Origin: CAJBLF01 sp964613015
Lineage (GTDB): Bacteria; Patescibacteriota; Gracilibacteria; Absconditabacterales; Absconditicoccaceae
DNA: 62,874 nt
Direction: 5' to 3'
NCBI GenBank assembly: GCA_964613015.1
Contig: CAZTFP010000004.1
Coordinates: 1-62,874, forward strand
In this document: positions 30,855-42,690 of the stretch, in pieces
How positions within the stretch are numbered: the first letter of the stretch is position 1
Layout of the letters: each line of letters begins with the position of its first letter
Notes under the pieces: model-generated
Seen by the model: the letters and a program-made list of their open reading frames with translations, nothing else
What the model was told of the DNA's origin: nothing
Databases searched by the model: none
Made by a program: the position numbers and the translations under genes

Positions 30855-31364
30855 TTATTTCATTTTCTTTTTGAACTGCTGTTCTATGGTTGATGTCAAA
30901 GAAGCTGGAGATCATATTCATATGTTATTTGATACCCCGACAATCTCCTTTACTGTAGATGTATTGCACTGAGACGCATATGTAAAAATATCACCACATC
31001 TGATATCAGTATTTTCTATTCCTGTAATCTTTCTGGTTTGTGGATTATAAAGACACCATTGTGTGGGCCAGCTTAGTATTTTCTGACACTTAACGTTATC
31101 ACCCTTTGTCAGGCTCCGTAAGATCTCATAGGTAGGTTTGAATGCTTTATAAATATTTCCACCTTCCGTCTTGATGTAAAAATAGCTGGGATATTCTCTG
31201 GACCCGAGTTGTCCGTATTCTTCATCCAAATCTACTTTGAAGAAAGTCCGAGCGATTTTATTTTCTCATATATTCACCTCTTTGAAATTGAGTTCGAAGA
31301 AGTTTTTTCATGAATTTTTTTTGTTCCCTACTATGGAACGCAATTGATTTATTTTTTTGATCAT
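30855..31364 (-). CDS. Hypothetical protein, 169 aa
   Basis: Not recognised. From the ATG at 31362-31364 to TAA. Contains four Cys in the second half (NVKCQKIL, TQWCLYN, DIRCGD, ASQCNT), which could bind a metal, and a strand-rich middle (SYFYIKTEGGNIYKAFKPTY). Three TGA codons are Gly. It lies 27 bp before the next gene and 24 bp after the small ORF upstream, within the operon. Confidence 0.6.
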
Positions 31365-31388
31365 CTTCTGATGATGAATGAATAAAAA

Positions 31389-31565
31389 TTATTGGTTGTC
31401 TATAATCTCCACGAATCCGACACCGGTCTTTTCATCGTAGCCGATTTTTATTTCGGTTCCGTCAGAATCAAAATATATTTTTTTGTTGGAAATTTTTTGT
31501 TTTTTGCTATTTAATATTACTTCATTTTCAGATAGAGTATGGATAGAGTGATTAGATATTTTCAT
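31389..31565 (-). CDS. Small hypothetical protein, 58 aa
   Basis: Not recognised. ATG at 31563-31565 (a TTG two codons earlier also fits), stop TAA. Strand-forming pattern (VILNSKKQKISNKKIYF; IKIGYDEKTGVGFVEII). No TGA. It fits tightly between two operon genes (gaps of 28 and 24 bp), which supports it being real. Confidence 0.5.
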   Translation of the reverse strand: MKISNHSIHTLSENEVILNSKKQKISNKKIYFDSDGTEIKIGYDEKTGVGFVEIIDNQ

Positions 31566-31593
31566 TGGCAATAATCATAAGAGATAAAAAAAA

Positions 31594-33951
31594 TTACTGT
31601 AATTTAATGAATGGGTTGTTCTGGTGATTTGTTCCCATACCATCAAATACCACTTTTACGATATCACCCATTTTGTACTTTGTCCCTATCTTGATGAGTA
31701 ATCTTCCTGAATAATTCTTGGTCAGAGATACATAAGCAAATCTTCAGCTCATATTATTTACTACTGCATCATAGGTTTCGCCACGGATAAATTCATCTAC
31801 CAAGGTATCTGGATGTGTGTTACGGAATTTTACTACTTTGTGGTATCAATCCTCTCTTTCTGCACATACCTGGATATAATTTTCCTTGATATTTTTTTTG
31901 ACTCAGAAGACGTTGACTTTATCTCCCATGAGAAATACGGCATCATTCCCTACACTTGATTTGGATAGTCTCAATTCTATCGGACAATTGTATGCCTTCG
32001 CTACTCGATATAATGGATTTTCATCAACGATTTTGACGCTTTTGATTCCGTATAACTGAAAGGTCTGCATCGTTATCGGATTTTTCAACACATCTCCCAA
32101 ATCAATCTGTGTATTTTCTTGGAGTCCCTTTAATCTTTTTGATGATACAACTTTGGGTTTTTCTTCTTTTTTCTCTATTTTCTCGTTTGTTGGATTTTTT
32201 TGATTAGTTTCCTCTTCCAGATGTTTTACTTTCTTATCCGCCTTGTTAGTATTTGGATGTAATCATTGATCTTCCCATGTAACTTCATATTCTAAGATAC
32301 TATCTTCCAATTCATTATAGAACTCTCATGTGGACTTATCATATATATAGAGAGTAAATCTTTCTCGAAGCATTTTCTGATATTCAGCATCTACACTTCT
32401 TATACGTCCTCATAGCATAGAGGTTATTTTGCTTGCAAATAATGGCATATCTTTTACTCCTGTATATTCTTCAAGTTTTGATTTTTTTTCTTTCAATGAT
32501 TTGTTTTTGACGGCATCTACAAATTCCTCTTTACATGCCTTCCTCAAAAGTTCCAATACCCAAGTTCCATAGATCGTAGATCAAAGAATTTTCTCAGAGT
32601 CAAAACCTTCACAGTTTTGAATTGCTAACAATTTCTGTTTGGTATGTTCATTTGAAAAACATGAATCTTTCGGTATCTCCAACTTCGGTTTTTGGGACTC
32701 AAAAATAGCTCTTTTGATATCTTCGATGGTTCTCTTTCCTCATAAACCAAGCAATGATACACTTCCGTATATTGTATCGTTTAACAAAAGTTCGTTTCCT
32801 TGACGTTCATTATATTCCTTGGCGAATTTCCTATAGGTCGCTGTAGTAAGATTTTTCGGAGTGAAGTTTTCTTTCATGATACCTATAAATTTAGATCTAT
32901 CAGTTATCAGTGTTTTTGGAACAACGGTCGGTTCTTCTTTATCTTCGCCTATTATCGGCCAATTTTGTGGATCATCAGTAAATACAGATTCCATTCTTCT
33001 ACTTCGATTTTCATTGAACATAATCCTTTTCCCTTGATAACTCTTGAGTTCTTCTTTGTTGATATTCCTCAATCATGGGACTATACCTTTGATAGCGTAG
33101 GTTGAATCTCTGAAACAATTACCTGTAACCTCATCAGAAATCAGAATAGTAATATCTTTATCATAGAAATAAAATTGATATCGCTGATTATTATCTTCTA
33201 TGATATTGTTTGCACGAAATGAGATATTGTTATCCAAGAGATACTTCATCAACGATCATATTTTTTTGAATGTTGGTGGTTCATAGTCTGGTTTATCTTT
33301 GAGTCCATCATGAATACCTCATTTTCTTGGTAATTTCTCTTTTTTCTGTTCTTGGGTAAAAAACGAATAATTTACCTTTTGTATAGCTATGCCCAATTTT
33401 TCAAACAATTGTTCGGGATTTGTATATGATTCGAAAATATTTTTTGCTTTCTCTTTGGCGTTATCGAATATCTGAGTGAGTAGTAAAATAATTTCACTTT
33501 CCTTTGCATGCAATCTCGCTCTAACAAATTCATAATGGTCTTTTGTAATCATTGGTTTGGGCTTGAAGTGCATAGGAACCACATTACTTATTTTATTTCC
33601 TTTTTTTATTTTTCCGATAAGAATATCTCCATGATCATCCATATGCATTCATTTTTTCTGTAATGTCGCAAGAAATTCATGGGTATTTTCCTTAATATAC
33701 TCCTCTATCGCTTTTTTGGGACCTTGCTTATTATATTCCAGAATTTTTTTGTTGGTTTCACTACGGTTTTCTACTCTTTCTTTTTGTCTCTCTTCAGATT
33801 CCAAAAGCACGAATTGTGCATCAAGCTTTATATCATTGAGCTGTTGTTCAAACTCGATTTCATTCTCCTTTGAAAAATTACTGATATCGGTTTTGAATGT
33901 TTCAATTTTCTGATTAAGTTCTGTAAGTGAAATAGTTGTTTTTTCCTTCAT
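31594..33951 (-). CDS. Large hypothetical protein, 785 aa, S1-like C-terminal domain
   Basis: First gene of the operon, read from the ATG at 33949-33951 to TAA with many TGA as Gly. The N-terminal 100 residues are a probable coiled coil (LNQKIETFKTDISNFSKENE); the middle is Lys/Glu-rich and unrecognised. The last 90 residues have the pattern of an S1/OB RNA-binding domain (GETYDAVVNN, GRFAYVSLTKNYSGRLLI, YKMGDIVKVVFDGM), preceded by another strand-rich segment. An RNA- or ribosome-related role is possible. Operator-promoter copy C lies directly upstream, so it shares regulation with the Mpa-like operon. Confidence 0.65.
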
Positions 33952-34018
33952 TTGTGACTATATAACATAATAAAATAGTATACATTGACATTTCTATAAA
34001 TATACAAATATAGATAAA

Positions 34019-34063
34019 TATCAATGGAGAACTAGTAAATACTGTTGTTGTAAAATTACAACA
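34019..34063 (-). promoter_or_regulatory. Operator-promoter copy C
   Basis: TGTTGT-N9-ACAACA at 34043-34063, 18 bp, TTGATA at 34019-34024 on the minus strand, about 70 bp before the start at 33951. Confidence 0.7.
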
Positions 34064-34122
34064 AGAGAAAATTAGCCGGATACGACTATCTTTTCTCTAC
34101 TATTTTGTCTTGGAGTTTTGTC

Positions 34123-34767
34123 CTATCCATCGATGGATAATAAGTAAAATAGTTCATATTTCTGTATTCCTTCCATGATACGCTGGATATTTTTTTCTTC
34201 CCTATCAATCATCTCTCCGGGTGACTGGATTTTTTGTCCTTTACTTATTTCTCGTTTGAAATCATCGGTAATTTTCCCGATATTGGGTAGGTAAGTTTTA
34301 TTGGGAACAAAATCTATCAATCTAAATCAGGCTCTTTTGTTGATAATAAAGCTTCACTGATTTCGTGCCGAGTGTCGCGATATTATTTTTTGGATATCTG
34401 TTGATGATAATAATTCAGCTATAATAGCTTTTCTACATTGACTACCAATTCATCATCATTTACATCCAGGATTTACTCTCGTGTAGGACTCTAGAGACCT
34501 ATCTTCACTATTGAATTGGTCAAAGAGCACAGAGCCAATAATCTCTTGTCTTGCTTGATCAATAATCACTTTGTATACGCTCTGCTCTTCTGCCAAGGTA
34601 GCTTCAATGATGTTTTGATTTTGTTTTGGTGACATAGGTACATCTTTTAAAAATTTCATAAATTGTTCATCTTTTTGTCGATTACTTAATCTGATAGATA
34701 ACTCTTCTACCTTGTCTTGAGTAAGATCTTGTATATCAAGTGGCCTTCATGTAATAGTCATTTTCAT
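34123..34767 (-). CDS. Hypothetical protein, 214 aa
   Basis: Not recognised. ATG at 34765-34767, stop TAG. Mostly helical and charged, with a short Gly-rich stretch after PGCK at about residue 105 (three glycines, two from TGA). No signal peptide or membrane segment. Its 5' leader holds a terminator with a competing antiterminator (34788-34876) downstream of operator-promoter copy D, so its expression is probably controlled at two levels. Confidence 0.6.
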
Positions 34768-34787
34768 GTGTATAGAGTGAAAATAAT

Positions 34788-34876
34788 AAAAAAAAACCTC
34801 CCATATCAGCAATGATAGGAAGGTATATATGTTTGACGTATTATATATTTATCTACAATACGAGAAATCCTTCCTA
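34788..34876 (-). promoter_or_regulatory. Attenuator-like leader element
   Basis: Minus strand, in the 5' leader of the 34123-34767 gene. A terminator (34788-34823: ACCTTCC...GGGAGGT plus nine T) has a 5' arm CCTTCCTA that is perfectly complementary to TAGGAAGG at 34869-34876 upstream, with a CGTATT / AATACG hairpin between them. The two pairings exclude each other, the hallmark of an attenuator. Alternatively the stretch makes a small RNA of about 150 nt. Confidence 0.55.
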
Positions 34877-34980
34877 CTTTTGTAGTAGCAAGAATATGTA
34901 GAAGATGATAGTTGTTTACGTATTTTCATTATGCATAAAAGGATATAAAGTAATGAATACTTTATAGATTTATTACCTAC

Positions 34981-35025
34981 TATCAATAGCTACAGAGAAA
35001 TTTATGTTGTAAAAACATACCAACA
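34981..35025 (-). promoter_or_regulatory. Operator-promoter copy D
   Basis: TGTTGT (35005-35010), 9 bp, CCAACA (one mismatch in the repeat), with TTGATA at 34981-34986 at the same 18-bp distance. It precedes the attenuator-like leader and the gene at 34123-34767. Confidence 0.55.
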
Positions 35026-35042
35026 GATGAATATATATACTC

Positions 35043-36887
35043 CTATTTGGAAATCATATACAAGGAAAATGGATTACCTGCTGTAGTTATTTTATCTATA
35101 ATTTTTAGGGGAGTCTGTGATTGATCAATACATGTTTGAAGTATTTTCTCATCCATCCTCTTGGACGTAAGACAATGAAACTTGGTACCATCGGGAACTA
35201 TCACGGATTCTCCGCTATACTGTATTTTAATAGGTTTATTATCTTTTCAATCTACACGTGCATCAATCTCTATAGCATCTTTTTCTTCATCATACCACAC
35301 ACTGATATATATATTTTCTTCTGGAATTCCCAGTTTGATAAAAAAGTTTTTCATGAAAGCATAGATCTCAGGCGTATCATACATACGGATGATTTTTTTC
35401 TTCTCCTCTCCTGTCTTAGGTGGATTAAAGAGAGATATACACAATATATCACCCTGATTCATAAGTTCATCCATCTGTTTCAGGAATGTTGGTCTATATG
35501 TTTCAAAATTTCAAAACGTTCCTCCAAAAATTGCAAACATATTTGATGACTCTCTGATATCAGGGATATTGAGTAATGATTCTTTGGGATTGTGTGTTAC
35601 CGATGTCAACGTCTTCATCTCATTGGTTTGAAGCAAAGTATCTATCCATTCCTGAGAAAACATTATCGTTGTTGATCACAGCGATACTCACCGCTCTCCC
35701 TTATTGTTACTTATAAGTTTTTCAGCTTTGGAAAGTGATCTCAGACTACTATCTATAAATATCACTTTTGATATTCCTCATCAGGAAGATGGTTGAAATG
35801 GTATGCTACTACCCGTATCTATATTTTCTGAAATCATACTACAATCTTTTTTTCCGTTTCCACATCATAACCCTATATATTTACTTCTAAGATATGGGGA
35901 GATTCTTTCCTTATTTTCTTGTATCAAATCTAATTCGGCTTTATAATATTCATTATACTTACTCTTTTCTATTACCTCATCATAGAGATTATCGCCATTA
36001 TCCAAATAGAAAAATTTAGAATCCAATCAGATTTCCTTTTTGCCCTCTTTGATATCCGATACCATCTGTTGGAGATCTTCACTATTTTTTTTCATATCTT
36101 CGATATATCTTTTCGTTACTTGTGCCGCATCAAATCACTTCAATTCATGCCCTATATCCAATAACCTTTCAAATGTTTTTTTTTGTTTAGATGGAAGGAG
36201 CTCCCTCCACTTTGGTCCATAGGTACCAAAAATGATAGTATCTGGGACTACCCTATTGTGCTTTTGTAGGACAAAATTTTTTGGCATACCCAATGATATA
36301 AATAAATCTCTTGTGGTCTTTTCCCACTGATCAATAATTGGTTCCCTACTCTTCATATATCATAATGTAGCTGATAATCAATCACAGTAATTATCCACCA
36401 TCGCTTTTTCTATCTGTGGATTTTCTTTGATGAATCTAATGGTATGTTGTTTAAGATTCTTGAAAAAATCAGCATCGGAAAAATGATATTCTGAATATTC
36501 TGTGGATCACATATTGAACTCGAAATCTATATCCAAAAGACCCACTGATCAGGATGAACGAATATTTTGTATGACATCATCATTTATCAAATTTTGCATA
36601 GTCCTGGACCATATTTTACAATTCATATCAATATTATTACCTTCCTGAGTATATACTTTTATCGGTAGATTCATAACTACAGTACGCGTAAATGGGCCAA
36701 TACTGCCATCTCCCAGTTGTTCACATTCATCTTTATGTTGTTGTTTTGCTGATGCTATTACTGTTTCTATGTCAGTAGAAAAGGGCGCTATATTTTTACT
36801 TAATGAAATATCTGTGATATTCTCGAATATCTTATCACATTCTTTACATTCTATATTTCCCTGAATCATATTCTTCATAGACTTCAT
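35043..36887 (-). CDS. EgtD-like SAM-dependent methyltransferase domain protein, 614 aa
   Basis: The C-terminal half resembles the histidine-specific methyltransferase family (EgtD, PF10017): IGLGCGNGKKDCSMI (SAM loop), VIFIDSSLRSLSKAEKLI, FAIFGGTFGNF (family GSTIGNF motif) and DILCISLFNPPK. The N-terminal 300 residues are unrecognised but include two CxxC pairs close to the start (ECKECDK) that may bind a metal. EgtD makes trimethylhistidine for ergothioneine; here the substrate is unknown and no EgtB partner is visible. ATG at 36885-36887, preceded at once by a TAG; stop TAG. It is the last gene of the TrmB-led operon. Confidence 0.65.
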
Positions 36888-36924
36888 CTATTCTATAAAT
36901 AAAAACTTGTACCAGATTTCTTCT

Positions 36925-39900
36925 CTACCTTTTTACTAATCATGGATTAAATCCTTTTGATCTCGAGTCTGGTTTTTTGGTGTGGATTGAATTCACAAAA
37001 TTATTGGGCTGAACATGTATATTCTTAACTATGCCATCAGAAGTTTCCTTTGTTATCTTCTGTGTTTTCTTGTATGATTCAACAACTTCTTTTCCACGTG
37101 AAAAATAATAATTCAATATTTTAATATCCAATCATTCTTCTGTGTGATAGGTATCTTTGTCTTCAGCGACATTTCTTGCATAGAGATATTTTACCCCTGC
37201 TATAGTCATTTCTGCTACATCATATTCCTCTCCTATCTCCGTATAAAATTTTCCTATATAATGAAAATCATATTTCTGTCTTTCTTCATAAGAAATTTGA
37301 GTGGGGATTTCGTTGCCCTGGACTTTAGATGTATTCTCCAGTGCTTCTGTATATTTTTTTTGATAATCATCATAAGGATTTAGAGAAATTCATTCCTTCG
37401 GTAGAATAATTGCATTTCTTTTGACGAATCATTGAAGATATGATATAATCATCTTATTATTTTTTGGTAACCTATCCAACATTCAGGTTTTCAACATATC
37501 ACGTATAATCAATTTCCTTATGGAATCCTTTACTCGCCAATATGTACTATTATCTTCTCGATTATAGTTTCCTGATTGATTCCGATATATGGCTCAGAAT
37601 TTTTTGTATACTTCATTGATTATTGGTCTATTCTGATAAAAATAATCATATGCTATGATCATAGGATCCACTTCTTTTCTTGTCTCACCATCCTTGCTTG
37701 TTGCAATCACATACTTATATGGACGTTCTACCCACTCTTTGACATATAAATATCCGTCTTTGACAGAGTAAGATTTTATATTTGTACTTTGACCAATATA
37801 TGTTTTGATGCGAACATCATCTCCACTTTCCACCTGAATTGTCTTTCTTTCTATTATCTCCCTTTTAATTCAGTTCTTTACACATTCCAACTGAATATCA
37901 TAATACAGCGATTCGTTTATAGGAGAAATAACATATCCATTTCGCAAACTTGTTGTTGATGATTTTTGTATCTGCACAACATTTTGATTTGTCATAGTTG
38001 AATCGAGAATGAGATCATTGAAATAGCCCTCATACTCTTTGATATGATCATATGGCATGATATTGATACCCTTCTCTATAAATATATCGCCATACTTTTT
38101 TGCACATTCATCGGCTATATCAAAGATGGTATATTTATAATTGTTTGTATTTGAAAATCTTCAAAGTATTCCCTTATCTTTGATATATAATCTGATTAAT
38201 TTCTTTACCTCCGATTCGTCTGTCTGTGTATTATAACGTATGGAAATATTTGCAAAGACATTATCTGTCACCGTGTTTATATATTTTATTTTCTCTGCCT
38301 CTGTTTTGAGTTCATAATACCCATGATCATTTCCATAAAAAGAAATCTTTTGATTGCTTGCAAATTCATTGTCTATTCTATTTTGTTGTTTTTGTGTTTC
38401 TTTTTTATGAAGAATGTTTTTTGCCATCATTCATCACCCCAAAAGCATCGATCATATAAGTATTCATCAGACAATATTCCTTGTTTTTTTATATTTATCA
38501 TTGATTCATAGTTTACTTTTGAGCACCGCTACTCCGACTCAATTATCATCTACTCCGATAGGCATATCGTATCATGATTTTTTAGCTAATTGCTTAAATT
38601 CTTCTTCTGTAAATCTAGATGATTGCACTCACCAGATATACTCTCCAGCTCTTTTGTAAAATGTTTTTCCTGTTGTTGTTTTTATATTAATTTCACTAAG
38701 CACCTTAACTCATAATTTTATCCTTGCTGGGGTATGTCCGCTTGCTTCTTCATATTTTACTGCATATTCAATTTGTGGTGTTTTTTCATTTGTAGTATAC
38801 CTAGATATTCCCAATGCTTCAAATCACGACAATATAAAATCTTCCATAGCAGGATTATATTGTGGATTATTTTTGTCTCACCCCCCATACATTGCCTCTA
38901 CCCTTGCGACAGCATTATTATATTCTTCTTCTGTGAGTTTCTCTTTATTGGGTGCTGTAAAATATGTCATGAAGACATAAGAGCTTTTCAATGGATCCCT
39001 TGACTTCATGTTTCCTAATATCTTTTCTATTTCGTCTAGAGTAAAATTACCTATAGTACCACCAAACATAAAATAACACGACTGATCGCTCTGATAAGCA
39101 AGACTCTCTGAATCCGTCATATCCCCTTCTACACCTTCTGATACATTATCAACTATTTCATTCAATTGATTTTTTATTCCCACATATCATTCTGCTGCCA
39201 CATCCAACAATTTTATTTTCTTATTTTTTAAGAACCGTTCCAATTGTGTTCTATCTCAGCAAAGCATCTTTAAATTGTCTAATAATTTAGTTACTCCTCC
39301 TGGTCATATTTCCACAATCGTTTTAGATTTGTTGATAACTGTATATGCATATTCTATATTTTTTTCTGATAAGATAGATTCGTACAATATGTTTTCTGTT
39401 GGCTTGATATCCTTATATGTTTTATTTTCGACAGCATTGTTATATTTTCCTATACCACTGCTTTTTGTAGTACTCCGACTATACAGAAAACTACCATCTC
39501 ATATACCATTCCATGAATTCATTTTTCCCAATTGTTCATCAATATGTTTAAATTCCAACCCAAACTCATTTTTATTATGTAATTTAAGGTATTCTTGATA
39601 TATTTTTTCATACATAGTTCTTATTTTTACATTTGATATCACATCCAGAATAAACGACTTTTCTCTTAAAAGATATATATGAAAACTTTCATATGTTTTG
39701 GATGTATCTTTATTTTCCAAGAATGTATCGATAATTTTTGTTGCATATGCCCTTATCATTTCATCGAAATATTTTTCAAATTCTTCTATGGTTATTGTTT
39801 CTTTCATATGTTCATTTTTTTCATGATCTTTGAAATAGGCAAAAAAACATTGTAATCCTTTATTGGGATATCTTGAATCTATCAAGAACATTTCGTATTC

Positions 39901-40041
39901 TTCTGTTGGTAACCATGTATAATTCAATGCATCGACTAATTCTATCGTAAAATTCTTTTTTGTTTTGAAAAGATTATAAGAAACTCATTTGTTTTCTCTC
40001 ATTCATATAACCTTATCTATGAGTTTTCCTATTTTTACCAT
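36925..40041 (-). CDS. EgtD-like methyltransferase joined in frame to a large unknown domain (1038 aa)
   Basis: With UGA as Gly no stop interrupts the frame from the ATG at 40039-40041 to TAG at 36925. Residues 1-500 contain an EgtD-like methyltransferase: KTIVEIGPGGVTKLL, then CYFMFGGTIGNFTLDE and YVFMTYFTAPNK, ending with FTEEEFKQLAKKSGYDMP. After about residue 510 a stretch with seven TGA in some 30 codons (about 38431-38505) leads to MMAKNILHKK and an unrecognised 500-residue part. A GGGGTGAT Shine-Dalgarno-like sequence abuts that ATG pair, so two separate proteins are possible if UGA can terminate there. It starts 4 bp after the TrmB-like gene. Confidence 0.6.
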
Positions 40042-40045
40042 CTAT

Positions 40046-40789
40046 TTACTTTATTTTCCAAACCAAATTAAAAATACTTTTCATGCTATCGTGCATGGTT
40101 TTGCTGTGAATAATAACTCAAGACATCTCCTGATCATTGAACATGGCTATCATAACTCTATTCTCTCCATAGATATTAATCTCTCCATACAATGAAAAAA
40201 GATCTCACTTAATGACATGAGTTTCCTTGACTGATTTCTTATCCATTTTTTTGTATTCATGATTTGCTACTTGATCACTCACAATGACTTTTGCTGGTAT
40301 CTTCAATTTTATCCTTTGAGGGACAAACCCTTCAAATAAACGTTTCTTTAGTGTTGGGTGCATATCTGATAGTCACAAAAATGAATGGATAGGTTCCGTA
40401 TTTGATGTCAACAAATCGTTATACATCTTTACTATCCCCTCCAATCATTCAAAAAATTGAACCTTTATTTTGTTTCCATACTTTTCTGCCAAAGCTAAAA
40501 GTTCAGGTACTTTTTCTTTGAAACTCTCATACTTTTGTTCCAACTGTCTCAATAAAATATCTGGACTGATCACGCTATAATATTTTATCCCCTCTTTGGT
40601 CGTCTCATTTACAATCCCATCTCTTTTGAGATCTTCGAGGATAGTATATACAGTCACTCTATTGAGTTCTGCACGTCTGGCGATAGTACTAGCGATAGAA
40701 GTTCCCAATTCCAAAACCGTGAGATATACTCTCGCTTCTTTTTCCGAAAGGCCATAGTTTTGGAGGGTAATAAGTAAGTTTGCATCCAT
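40046..40789 (-). CDS. TrmB-family transcription regulator
   Basis: 247 residues. The N-terminal winged helix is typical: LQNYGLSEKEARVYLTVLELG, ASTIARRAELNRVTVYTILEDLKRDGIV. It continues with a coiled coil and a C-terminal ligand-binding-like domain. The ATG at 40787-40789 is chosen because a promoter (-35 TTGCAA at 40850-40855, 16 bp, -10 TATAAT at 40828-40833) would put any earlier start upstream of the transcript. It leads the operon with the two EgtD-like methyltransferases and may regulate them. Confidence 0.8.
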
Positions 40790-40827
40790 GATGACAGTAT
40801 AATAATCTAAAATATCCTCATAGTACA

Positions 40828-40855
40828 ATTATACCCAGAATTATTTTTTTTGCAA
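40828..40855 (-). promoter_or_regulatory. Promoter of the TrmB-led operon
   Basis: Minus strand TTGCAA, 16 bp, GGG-TATAAT; the -10 is perfect. Confidence 0.6.
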
Positions 40856-40888
40856 AAAAATGACCCCTTTCCAGAAGGTCATTTTTAT
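40854..40888. terminator. Bidirectional terminator after gltX
   Basis: Stem ATGACC / GGTCAT with A run on one side and T run on the other; 18 bp beyond the gltX stop on the minus strand. Confidence 0.7.
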
Positions 40889-40905
40889 CTTGTTTTCTAT
40901 ATATA

Positions 40906-42555
40906 TTATATAGTTAAAAGTCTCTTCATCACTCTTTCTTTACCCATCACCTGCATCACGGAAAACAGGTCTGGCGTTTGAGTTGCGCAACAGAGTTGAA
41001 TTCTGAGAAACATAGCTAGATCTCAAGTTTTACCAACATATCATCATTCTTTAAATTCTGCATTATTTGTTGCGAAACTATATTTTTTTCAGATTTCTTT
41101 CAGCTGAGCGAACCGCTCTTCTACGGTCGTATCTAATTTCAATATTTGAATATATTCATCGACAAATTTTCTCATTAATACTTTATCAGCTATCACATTG
41201 CCCACTTTCAACGTTTCAATATTTTCATTCAGTTTCGTTCGTTCGTCGTCGAAGAAAAATTTCAATTGGGTTTCTACGTCAACATAGGTAGTAAATCTCT
41301 TCGGATCTTTTGCGGTATGACGTTCAATATTAATAGCAGCTTTTACGTAAGCGATATCTGTTTGCATGTTTTTTGCCAATTCTGGTCTATATTTCAACGC
41401 TCGATTTAAGCTTTGATCATACAGTTCATCAGTTGAAATTCTGGATAAATAATTGTTGTTTACGCTCTGGAGTTTTACAAAATCAAACAGCGCTCCAGAT
41501 TTTCCCATCTTTTCAAGTACAATATCGAAATCGAGATAATTCTTTTCTGGATTAGCTTTTTGTCGTTCCTCGAAACTAGGATCTATGATAGTCAAAAGAT
41601 ATTCGATGATTCATTGGCTTGCATATCCATGTTCAAAAAAGAATCAGATATCTGCTTCTGGGTCATGTCTTTTGGAAAGTTTTCTTTTATTTCCGTTATC
41701 GAGTTTGAGCAATGATGCAGGATGACAATATTTTGGATATGCTAGTCAAAAAGCGGTGAAAAGTTGTATATGCAAGGGCACCGAAGCGAGTCGTTCTTCG
41801 CCTCTAATAACATGAGATACCCTCATCAGGTGGTCATCAACGACATGTGCAAGATGATAGGTCGGTAATGCATCAGATTTAATAAGAACGATATCATTAA
41901 TATTTTCCATCGTTTCTATACTTCCTTTTATGAGATCTTCAAAAATTATCCTCTTTCCTAGCTCACCTGGAGAACGAAATCTAATAACGTAATCTTTGGC
42001 GGTAGCTAATTTTTCTAAAATTTCTTCTGGTGATTTATTTCTTCGAACGGAATAGTTACCGTAAATACCTGGAGTTACTTTTGTTCTTGTCTGTTGTGTA
42101 CGAATAACTTCCAATTCTTCCTGTGTCATCCAGCATGGATAGGCTAATCAATTTTCTATAAGATACTTTGCAAACACCTTGTACATATCTTTTCTTTGCG
42201 ACTGGGTATACGGTCAGTAGTTTCCTATATCGCTATTATTTTCTCAAATAGGTCATTCGTCTATCTGGATACCAAACATTTTCATGTAATTGATAATCAG
42301 ATTTACTACTCCTGCTACTTCTCTCTTTTGATCAGTATCTTCTATTCTCAAGAAGAATGTGCCCTTGTTTTGTTTAGCAAATTTTCGTTCTGTAAAAAAC
42401 GCACTTACTCCTCCTATATGTAAAAATCAAGTCGGGCTTGGTGCAAAACGCGAACAGATAGGATTTGCTCTTGGTGGATATTTTTTTTCTAAATCCTCGA
42501 TAGTCTCGGTAACTTCAGGAAATATTGTATCAGCAATCTCTTTTCGGGTAGTCAT
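40906..42555 (-). CDS. gltX: Glutamyl-tRNA synthetase
   Basis: Class I synthetase, 549 residues. HIGH-type motif FAPSPTGFLHIGG near residue 40, RIEDTDQKR, RFRSPGE, DALPTYHLAHVVDDHLM, HVIRGEE and the KMSKS-type KLSKRHD. The C-terminal anticodon-binding domain ends VMQVMGKERVMKRLLTI. The Gly before FLHIGG is TGA. Whether it is the discriminating form cannot be told; no glnS or gatCAB is present. ATG at 42553-42555, stop TAA. Confidence 0.95.
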
Positions 42556-42690
42556 ATTGTGAAATTCAGAATGTAAAATTCAGAATTCAGAATAATGATA
42601 TAGTTTAAAAGTTCAAGAAAATCAGCTTGATTATCCTACAGCATTCAAGTATATTTAGAATAAGTAATTTTATTATTTAAAAAAATAATC

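Noticed and set aside
40790..40828. Upstream TTG start of the TrmB-like regulator
   Set aside because: The -10 box TATAAT overlaps that codon, so it would not be transcribed.
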